Below are positions 57,899 to 64,000 of a stretch of DNA of 64,000 nt, in pieces. Origin of the DNA: CAKSFT01 sp045544615 (GTDB lineage Bacteria; Bacillota; Clostridia; UBA1381); assembly GCA_045544615.1 (NCBI GenBank), contig JAZPZI010000031.1, positions 1 through 64,000 of the forward strand, in the 5' to 3' direction. The notes under the pieces are model-generated. The model was not told the DNA's origin and searched no databases. It saw nothing but the letters and a program-made list of their open reading frames with translations. A program made the translations under genes and the position numbers. Position 1 is the stretch's first letter, and every line of letters begins with the position of its first letter.

Positions 57899-59821
57899 TT
57901 ATACAATTTCTGCTCCGCTCTGGATATCCTTTAATGTTGTGAGTACTGTAAGCCCGTCCTCGAACTCTGCCGATAGAATCATACCGCAGGACTCTAACCC
58001 CATCATCTTTCTCGGCTTTAAGTTTGCTATGAACAAAACATTCTTGCCGATTAACTCTTCAGGGGTATGGAACTTCGCAATACCCGATAAAATCTGTCGT
58101 GTTTCGCTTCCGACCTCAAGGGTAAATCTCAAAAGCTTTTCCGATTTCTTGACTTTCTCGCACTCTAAAACCTTACCTACTCTTATGTCGAGCTTTTCAA
58201 AGTCTTCAAATTCGATATAGTCCTTAAACGGTGCAATCTTTACTGCATCCTCTTTTTCGAACTCTGCCTCGATTTCTGCAATCTTTGCATCTGCATCAAT
58301 TCTTGCAAAAAGCGGTGTTGCCTCGCCGACCTTTGTTCCGTCAGCCAATACACCAAACTCTCCGATGCTCTCAAAGCTTATATCTTCAGCGTTAATCTGC
58401 GCCTTAATCTTTTCTGCAGTCTCCGGCATAAATGATGACAGCAAAGATGCGATAATTCTGATAGTTTCCAAAAGGTTATATAACACAACCGCAAGTCTTG
58501 GCTTATCATCCTCGTTCTTTGCGAGTACCCAAGGCATTGTCTCGTCGATATACTTGTTCGCACGGTTTACAATCTTCCAGATTTCGTCCATACTGTCGGC
58601 GATATGCAGTGTTTCCATCTTCTTTAAGATGTTCGCCTTTGCCTCGGCGATTGTCTTTTTCAAGTCCTCATCAAAGCTGTCCGACGGACCGTTCTTTGAT
58701 ACTACACCACCGAAATACTTGTTTGTCATTGCAACTGTACGGTTTACAAGGTTTCCGAGTGTATTTGCAAGCTCTGAATTATAACGGCTAATAAATACAT
58801 CGTATGTGATTGTTCCGTCCTGTGCAAACGGCATCTCGTGGAGTGAGTAGTATCTTACCGCATCAACACCGAAATGGCGTACCAAATCCTCGGCATAGAT
58901 AACATTTCCACGTGATTTTGACATCTTCTCCTCGCCAACCAGCATCCACGGGTGACCGAACACCTGCTTCGGAAGCGGCTCACCGAGTGCCATAAGCATA
59001 ATCGGCCAGTAGATTGTGTGGAATCTCAAAATGTCCTTACCGATGATATGCACATCTGCAGGCCAGTACTTGTTGTAGAGCTCGCCCTTTTTGTCGGGTG
59101 AGTAGCCAAGTGCTGTTATATAGTTTGAAAGTGCATCAATCCACACATAGATAACGTGTTTTTCATCAAAGTCAACAGGAACACCCCATGAAAAGCTTGA
59201 ACGTGATACGCAAAGGTCCTGAAGTCCCGGCTTCAAGAAGTTGTTTACCATTTCCTTCTTTCTCGATTCGGGCTGGATGAACTCTGGGTTGTCCTCGATA
59301 TATTTCATGAGCTTGTCCTGATACTTGCTCATCTTGAAGAAGTACGCTTCTTCCTTGGTCTTTTTAACCTCTCTGCCACAGTCAGGGCACTTGCCGTCAA
59401 CGAGCTGTGTCTCTGTCCAGAACGATTCGCAAGGTGTGCAGTAAAGTCCCTCATATTCCGACTTATAGATATCTCCCTGGTCATAGAGCTTTTTGAAAAT
59501 CTTCTGTACCGCATCAACATGGTAGTCGTCGGTTGTTCTTATGAACTTATCATAGCTGACATTGAGCATATCGGCAATATCCTTGATCTGCCCTGCTATA
59601 ACATCAACATATTCCTTTGGTGAGATACCAGCTGCCTCTGCCTTTTCCTGAATCTTCTGACCGTGCTCGTCGGTGCCTGTCAGGAAAAATACATCGTCGC
59701 CTATGTATCTTCTGAATCTTGCAATAGCATCGGTCAGAATGATTTCATAGGTGTTTCCTATATGCGGCTTTGCCGATGTATAGGCAATCGCCGTTGTAAT
59801 GTAAAATTTGTTCTTTTCCAT
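57899..59821 (-). CDS. metG: methionine--tRNA ligase
   Basis: Class I synthetase of 640 residues from ATG 59821 (AGGAG upstream). It has the HIGN signature (SAKPHIGNTYE), zinc ligands in CTPCESF and CPDC, KMSKS (EEKMSKSRGN), the anticodon-binding helical domain, and a C-terminal tRNA-binding OB-fold (about 535-640, DIRVGKVLECEKVKKSEKLL). It is followed closely by proS. Confidence 0.97.
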   Translation of the reverse strand: MEKNKFYITTAIAYTSAKPHIGNTYEIILTDAIARFRRYIGDDVFFLTGTDEHGQKIQEKAEAAGISPKEYVDVIAGQIKDIADMLNVSYDKFIRTTDDYHVDAVQKIFKKLYDQGDIYKSEYEGLYCTPCESFWTETQLVDGKCPDCGREVKKTKEEAYFFKMSKYQDKLMKYIEDNPEFIQPESRKKEMVNNFLKPGLQDLCVSRSSFSWGVPVDFDEKHVIYVWIDALSNYITALGYSPDKKGELYNKYWPADVHIIGKDILRFHTIYWPIMLMALGEPLPKQVFGHPWMLVGEEKMSKSRGNVIYAEDLVRHFGVDAVRYYSLHEMPFAQDGTITYDVFISRYNSELANTLGNLVNRTVAMTNKYFGGVVSKNGPSDSFDEDLKKTIAEAKANILKKMETLHIADSMDEIWKIVNRANKYIDETMPWVLAKNEDDKPRLAVVLYNLLETIRIIASLLSSFMPETAEKIKAQINAEDISFESIGEFGVLADGTKVGEATPLFARIDADAKIAEIEAEFEKEDAVKIAPFKDYIEFEDFEKLDIRVGKVLECEKVKKSEKLLRFTLEVGSETRQILSGIAKFHTPEELIGKNVLFIANLKPRKMMGLESCGMILSAEFEDGLTVLTTLKDIQSGAEIV

Positions 59822-59843
59822 ACCCAAAACTTCTCCTTAAATT

Positions 59844-61004
59844 TTATTTTAAATAGCTAAACAGTTCTTTTACCTGCCCCGACAGATTCTGCCAGAACTT
59901 TTTTAAAAACCGTATTATTCCGTCAAATGCGCCCGCCTTATAGAAGCTTACAACTAAAATCAGGCAAATCGGGCCTAAAATCATACCGCCGATTGAGAAT
60001 GCACGATATCCGAGATACATCGACATCAAGGTAAATACCGGATATACCCCGATACTCTCACTTACAATCTTCGGCTCTATCATCTGTCGCATAAATATTA
60101 CCGCAAGGTAGATTATAATGAGTCCGAATCCAATTTTTAAGTCACCGTTTATGAATCCGATTATCGACCATGGCCAGAGCACCGCACCACTTCCGAAAAA
60201 TGGCAGTGCATCCAGAACCGCAATCCCAAGCGCAATCAGGAGTGCAAACTCCACGCCAAGGATTGAGAGCCCGATAAATATCACAACTGCCGCTATACTC
60301 ATTATAATAAGCTGTGCCTTGACATATCCGCCGAGGTATTTTTTAACCTCACGCTGAACTCTTCTTATCTTTACAAGGCTACGCTTCGGGATAACCTTTC
60401 CTATAACATTCCTCATGGTCTTTGAATCGGAAACCATAAAGAAAAGCGAAAGTATAAAAACGATTGTCCATACAAGCACACGTGGCACAGATTTTGCCAC
60501 ATTCCCGATTCCGGTGATTGCAGGTGAATAGTTATTCTTTACAAAATTCCCAACCGCCTCGGTAATAACCGTTCCGATGTTGGACATATACTCCTGAACA
60601 CCTTCGGGCAAGCCCGTTATCATATTTGAAAGCTTATACGATAACACCTGCCAGGCAAACTTTGCCTCCTCAATCAGCTCAGGAAGCTGACCGTATACAC
60701 TTCGTGCCTCGTCGACTATCTTCCAGATAATCGCCGCAATAATACCGCCGAGAATTCCGACCGTCAGAAGTATTACTATAATCGTCGAAAGGTTACGGGG
60801 AATTTTCAGTTTTTTCTCAAGCTTATCCACTAACGGATTTACAAGGACCGATACGAAATATGCCAGAATAAACGGCAGAAACAGTCCTATAATTCTGATA
60901 ACGGCACCGGCTACATCATCAATCAGAAAATACACACCGGCTATTGCCGCAACCGTTACAAGCAGAGTTACCAAAAGCTTTAATAAGCTGTTTTTAAATT
61001 TCAC
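59844..61004 (-). CDS. AI-2E family transporter
   Basis: A 386-residue membrane protein of the AI-2E (TqsA/PerM/YtvI) family, with about eight helices: a pair near the N-terminus (LLVTLLVTVAAIAGVYFLI), LFLPFILAYFVSVLVNPLVD, and the characteristic C-terminal LDALPFFGSGAVLWPWSIIG. Family members include autoinducer-2 exporters and sodium/proton antiporters, so the substrate is unknown. It is 16 bases or so upstream of metG, same strand. Confidence 0.9.
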   Translation of the reverse strand: MKFKNSLLKLLVTLLVTVAAIAGVYFLIDDVAGAVIRIIGLFLPFILAYFVSVLVNPLVDKLEKKLKIPRNLSTIIVILLTVGILGGIIAAIIWKIVDEARSVYGQLPELIEEAKFAWQVLSYKLSNMITGLPEGVQEYMSNIGTVITEAVGNFVKNNYSPAITGIGNVAKSVPRVLVWTIVFILSLFFMVSDSKTMRNVIGKVIPKRSLVKIRRVQREVKKYLGGYVKAQLIIMSIAAVVIFIGLSILGVEFALLIALGIAVLDALPFFGSGAVLWPWSIIGFINGDLKIGFGLIIIYLAVIFMRQMIEPKIVSESIGVYPVFTLMSMYLGYRAFSIGGMILGPICLILVVSFYKAGAFDGIIRFLKKFWQNLSGQVKELFSYLK

Positions 61005-61026
61005 TGCTCTCTGCTCCTTTCAAGAT

Positions 61027-62235
61027 TTATTTTTCAAGAAAATGCTTCATAAGATCTACGCCGTTTTCAAAATATCTTCCTGTTTTTTTGGCGTTCTTTT
61101 CACAGTACGCATCACCCGAGCCCGCACACCCTGAGCGGTAGATTATGTACGGTACAGGGTCGCTTACATGTGTCTTTAGTGAAATCGGTGTCGGGTGGTC
61201 AGGAAGAATCATCATCTTGTATTCTTCTCCTGCCTCCTCAAGTCTTTTCTTTATCTCACCGATAATCTTTTTGTCAATCATCTCAACCGCATACTTTTTG
61301 TTGTCGGCCTCACCTCTGTGACCGCACTCGTCAGGGCCTTCCAGGTGGAGATACAAAAAGTCTGCTCCGTCCTCAAGCAATGCCTTCATTGCAGCATCTG
61401 CCTTACCCTCATAGTTTGTGTCGTGGTTTCCGTTTGCACCGGGAACATCAATAGATGTCATATTCGCACAAACCGCAATACCCTTTATCAGGTCAACCGC
61501 CGAGATAACACTGCCCTTTAAGCCGAATCTTTCATAAAAATCCTCAAGCTGCGGCTTTGTGCCCTCGCCCCAAATCCAGATCGATGTTGCAGGCTTTTTG
61601 CCGTTTGCAATTCTCTTCTGGTTTACCGGGTGGTTCTTTAAAATTTTCTCGCTCTTTTTCATAAGCTCCAAGAGCTTATCTGCACCTTCACCTTCGGGAA
61701 GATGTCCCGCTACCGGCTTATCCGAAATATCGTGCGGAGGTGTCAGGCTCACCTTTGTTGAGCCGCCTTCCCATACAAGCAGATGACGGTAGCTTACACC
61801 CGAATAAAGATGGATAATATCGGTGTGGAGTTCCTCTTCAAGTGTCTTTATAAGCTCTGCCGCCTCGGCGGTCGAAATCTCACCTGCCGAGTAGTCGAGC
61901 ATTGTTTTGTCTTCATAGTTTTCTTCATCAGAAAGTGTTACAAGATTTGCTCTGAATGTAACATCAACATCCTTCAAATCCACGCCGATGCTTGCCGCCT
62001 CAAGCGGTGAACGGCCTGTGTAACACTTCTTTGTATCATAGCCCATAACCGAGAGGTTTGCAACATCACTTCCCGGCTTCATGCCCTCGGGAACAGTCTT
62101 TACAAGTCCCATCTCGCCATTTTTTGCCATATAGTCCATGTTCGGCTTCTCTGCAACGTCGAGGATTGTTGCACCGCCGAATTCTTCTACGGCATAGTCT
62201 GCCATGCCGTCGCCAAGTATTACTAAATATTTCAT
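61027..62235 (-). CDS. apgM: cofactor-independent phosphoglycerate mutase (ApgM type)
   Basis: Alkaline-phosphatase-fold enzyme of 402 residues. LGDGMADYAVEEFGGATILD contains the first metal aspartate; GSDVANLSVMGYDTKKCYTG holds the nucleophile serine region; NHDTNYEGKADAAM, HLEGPDECGHRGE and LPDHPTPISLKTH supply metal ligands. It belongs to the archaeal-like ApgM branch, common in Clostridia, and is sometimes annotated as homoserine kinase-like. It lies 15 bases behind degV. Confidence 0.9.
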   Translation of the reverse strand: MKYLVILGDGMADYAVEEFGGATILDVAEKPNMDYMAKNGEMGLVKTVPEGMKPGSDVANLSVMGYDTKKCYTGRSPLEAASIGVDLKDVDVTFRANLVTLSDEENYEDKTMLDYSAGEISTAEAAELIKTLEEELHTDIIHLYSGVSYRHLLVWEGGSTKVSLTPPHDISDKPVAGHLPEGEGADKLLELMKKSEKILKNHPVNQKRIANGKKPATSIWIWGEGTKPQLEDFYERFGLKGSVISAVDLIKGIAVCANMTSIDVPGANGNHDTNYEGKADAAMKALLEDGADFLYLHLEGPDECGHRGEADNKKYAVEMIDKKIIGEIKKRLEEAGEEYKMMILPDHPTPISLKTHVSDPVPYIIYRSGCAGSGDAYCEKNAKKTGRYFENGVDLMKHFLEK

Positions 62236-62250
62236 TGTATGTCCACCCTT

Positions 62251-63108
62251 TTATTTAATCTTAAAAAATGCTGCCAATACTCCCGGTCCGATGTGTGTTC
62301 CGACAACCGGTCCAAGCTCATAAACTGTCGATGGCCCGTAACCGAGCTCTTCTTCCATAATCTCAATTGTTTCCTTTGCATATTCCTCACTTGAATGTAC
62401 AACCCATATATCGGGTTTTTCCGAATCAAACTGCGGATGCTCGGTTGCAAGGCGGATAAGCTTTTTGAACATATTCTTCTTTCCACGAAGCTTTTCAACC
62501 GGCTCGATAAGTCCGTTTGCAACTGTAAGAACAGGCTTTATGTCAAGAAGACTTCCGACAATAGCACTTGTCTTGTTAATTCTTCCGCCCTTTTCAAGGT
62601 ATTTGAGCGAATCAACAAGGATATATGCTACCCAATGCTCCATTTCCTCAAGACAGGCTTCGATGATTTCATCGGCATCTTTACCTTGCTCAGCAAGCTC
62701 AGTTGCTAAGAGTGCCGCTTTTGAAATATACACCGAAAAACGGTTTGTATCAACAACTCTTATATCCGCATCGGGATACTCTTCCTTTATCTCCTCGGTA
62801 ATCATTCTTGCGGTGTTATACTGTCCGCTTGCCTTTGCCGAGATTGTAAAATATATTACGGTATCGTTCTCCTTTGCCGCCTCAAAAAGCGCATCATACA
62901 TATCGCCGTATGGAGTCTGTGCCGTCTTTGGAATATCACCGAACTCTTCGAGCTTTTCATAGAATGCTTTGTTATCAAGCTCTGTTCCGGTAACATACGA
63001 CTCCTCGCCGAAGATGCTCATAAATCTCAAAATTCCGATGTTTTTTTCCTTTGCAACCTGCTCGGACAAATCCGCACCGGTATCTACAAAAATCTTAATC
63101 TTTGCCAT
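62251..63108 (-). CDS. DegV family fatty-acid-binding protein
   Basis: A 285-residue DegV/FakB-type protein: KIFVDTGADLSEQVAKEKN at the N-terminus, TAQTPYGDMYDALFEA, ISAKASGQYNTARM, RVVDTNRFSVYISKAAL, and LEKGGRINKTSAIVGSLLDI. Such proteins carry fatty acids to the kinase FakA for phosphorylation. No fakA gene is in the window. It is 10 bases downstream of trmL. Confidence 0.92.
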   Translation of the reverse strand: MAKIKIFVDTGADLSEQVAKEKNIGILRFMSIFGEESYVTGTELDNKAFYEKLEEFGDIPKTAQTPYGDMYDALFEAAKENDTVIYFTISAKASGQYNTARMITEEIKEEYPDADIRVVDTNRFSVYISKAALLATELAEQGKDADEIIEACLEEMEHWVAYILVDSLKYLEKGGRINKTSAIVGSLLDIKPVLTVANGLIEPVEKLRGKKNMFKKLIRLATEHPQFDSEKPDIWVVHSSEEYAKETIEIMEEELGYGPSTVYELGPVVGTHIGPGVLAAFFKIK

Positions 63109-63118
63109 AATATCCTCC

Positions 63119-63610
63119 TTACCAGCTAAACTGTGTCAGCTCGCCTGTGTTTTTCAAGTGTTCAAAGCCGTTCTGCCTCAATGCCTCATATATTACTATC
63201 GCAACGGCATTTGATAAGTTCAGGCTTCTTGCCTCACTTATCATCGGTATTCTTATGCACCGCTCGGGGCTATCGTGCAAAAGCTCTTCGGGTAGCCCTT
63301 TTGTTTCCTTTCCGAACAGTATGTAGTCATTATCCGAAAACTCAACATCTGCATAGGTGTTCGGTGCTTTTGTTGTTGAATAAAAATACCTTCCGCCCTT
63401 TGTCTTTTCAAAAAAATCGTCAAGGTTTTCGTAATATGTCACACCCAGCAGGTGCCAGTAGTCGAGTCCCGCTCTTTTGAGCTTCTTGTCGTCAATCTCA
63501 AAACCCATCGGCTTTACAATATGCAGTCTTGAGCCGGTAGCCGCACAGGTTCTTGCAATATTGCCTGTATTTTGCGGTATCTCGGGTTCTACCAATACGA
63601 TGTTAAACAT
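63119..63610 (-). CDS. trmL: tRNA (cytidine(34)-2'-O)-methyltransferase TrmL
   Basis: SPOUT-fold methyltransferase, 163 residues, methylating the 2'-O of wobble C/U34 in tRNA(Leu). EPEIPQNTGNIARTCAATGS is the N-terminal motif, LFGKETKGLPEE the central one, and RSLNLSNAVAIVIYEALRQ the knot motif. It is the first gene of the trmL-degV-apgM-AI-2E-metG-proS minus-strand run. Confidence 0.94.
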   Translation of the reverse strand: MFNIVLVEPEIPQNTGNIARTCAATGSRLHIVKPMGFEIDDKKLKRAGLDYWHLLGVTYYENLDDFFEKTKGGRYFYSTTKAPNTYADVEFSDNDYILFGKETKGLPEELLHDSPERCIRIPMISEARSLNLSNAVAIVIYEALRQNGFEHLKNTGELTQFSW

Positions 63611-63866
63611 TTAGACCTTCCCCTTTTTTCCAAAACTCTGCCAGAATAACATAATCCAACCTATATTATACCTCAAAACTTTCAAAAGTACAATAGTTAT
63701 AAAGAAAAAAATGGCATCTTTTTCTTTAGTTTTTCTGTGTTTTTCCACCAAAAAATCAAAAATTTTTAAAATTTTGAAATTTTTATTAAAAGTTTTTACA
63801 AACTATCGCTTTTTTGCGGTATATGTGATATACTAATATATATTGTTCAGGAAAGGATGTATCCAG

Positions 63867-64000
63867 TTGAAATATAAGGTTTCGGGAAAAGCGATAATTT
63901 ACTTCGTTTTACGGTTTATTGTTGTTGGGTTTATGATACTCGAGTTTGTCGAGCGTGACTACTATAACGCATTTTTGTGTGTTCTGACACTCCTGCTTTT
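63867..64000 (+). CDS. partial membrane protein, runs off the window
   Basis: An open frame starting with TTG 63867 has GAAAGGATG upstream and is preceded by an extended -10 (TGATATACT, -10 box 63829-63834). The visible 44 residues start LKYKVSGKAIIYFVLRFIVV and contain two hydrophobic stretches split by EFVERDYYNAF. The rest lies outside the window. No family can be named from this. Confidence 0.55.
   Translation, partial: MKYKVSGKAIIYFVLRFIVVGFMILEFVERDYYNAFLCVLTLLL

Noticed and set aside
58904..58918. CACGTG-centred sequence resembling a parS site
   Set aside because: Only the central six bases and a few flanking T match the TGTTTCACGTGAAACA consensus, and it lies inside metG. Other CACGTG hits (28131, 39036, 43140) match no better.
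48405..60000. T-box leaders before lysS, proS, metG or asnS
   Set aside because: The upstream gaps are short or lack the T-box sequence and a paired terminator/antiterminator.
1..64000. tRNA, rRNA, tmRNA, RNase P or SRP RNA genes
   Set aside because: I looked for T-arm and other signature motifs in the gaps and found none that fold.
1..64000. CRISPR array
   Set aside because: No regularly spaced short repeats; the repeats present are dispersed palindromes.

Overview
The window is chromosomal DNA from a low-to-moderate GC, Gram-positive anaerobe of the class Clostridia. This rests on gene content: a Noc-type ParB homologue next to rsmG, IreB (UPF0297), RemB (DUF370), a DUF512 FeS protein, a TIGR04086 membrane protein, a TatD-linked radical SAM protein, two stalk-domain (copper amine oxidase N-terminal) surface proteins, strong AGGAGG ribosome sites and near-consensus TTGACA/TATAAT promoters. 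I cannot name a genus from sequence alone. There are no rRNA or tRNA genes, prophage or CRISPR arrays.

Layout. 1-7900 (minus strand): noc, rsmG, mnmA, mntP, gpsA, plsY, der and a DUF512 protein, i.e. chromosome segregation, tRNA modification, phospholipid and ribosome-assembly functions. 8000-12200 (plus strand): an isolated EutS-type microcompartment shell protein with a EutP-type GTPase, IreB, a PHP-family tyrosine phosphatase, and an operon of an HPr-kinase-like protein, an S24/S26 peptidase-like protein and a TraX-like membrane protein. 12200-19000: a sugar-acid region with two KDPG/KHG aldolases, a PfkB (KDG-type) kinase, a polyol-type dehydrogenase, an M20 peptidase, an MBL hydrolase, a divergent AraC regulator and an Xre regulator. 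19050-20190: a yybP-ykoY (manganese) riboswitch with a terminator switch ahead of a CaCA cation antiporter. 20200-24900: membrane, stalk and CpXC proteins, then obgE and mltG. 24920-25170: a strongly promoted, terminated, highly structured RNA resembling 6S RNA. 25250-36400: a zinc-ribbon membrane protein, an MFS transporter, then recJ-rel-yaaA-recF-remB-gyrB (on the minus strand) and a GlpT/UhpT-like transporter. 36490-46400: lipoproteins, proB-proA, asnS, yajC, tatD with its radical SAM partner, a folate ligase, a DJ-1 protein and tyrA. 46500-52000: a stalk protein, an unknown membrane protein, lysS, a lipoprotein, and a second HPr-kinase-like gene translationally coupled to a 30-residue membrane microprotein. 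52000-53930: an accessory island with an amidase-like protein, a divergent Xre/zinc-ribbon pair and a RAYT transposase. 53930-63610 (minus strand): PIG-L deacetylase, M16 protease, proS, metG, an AI-2E family exporter, apgM, degV and trmL. A membrane protein gene starts at 63867 and runs off the end.

The most unusual points are: (i) a REP-associated transposase gene holding two perfectly inverted copies of a 26-bp palindromic repeat, both in frame, with a third copy 27 kb away; (ii) a divergent regulator whose two promoters overlap at the -35 boxes and each carry a perfect palindrome between -35 and -10, the whole cassette bounded by a 39-bp direct repeat; (iii) two HPr-kinase-like paralogues in peptide-processing-like contexts, one coupled to a microprotein; (iv) orphan microcompartment genes; (v) a 6S-like RNA; and (vi) several families of short structured repeats, one sitting just behind stop codons.
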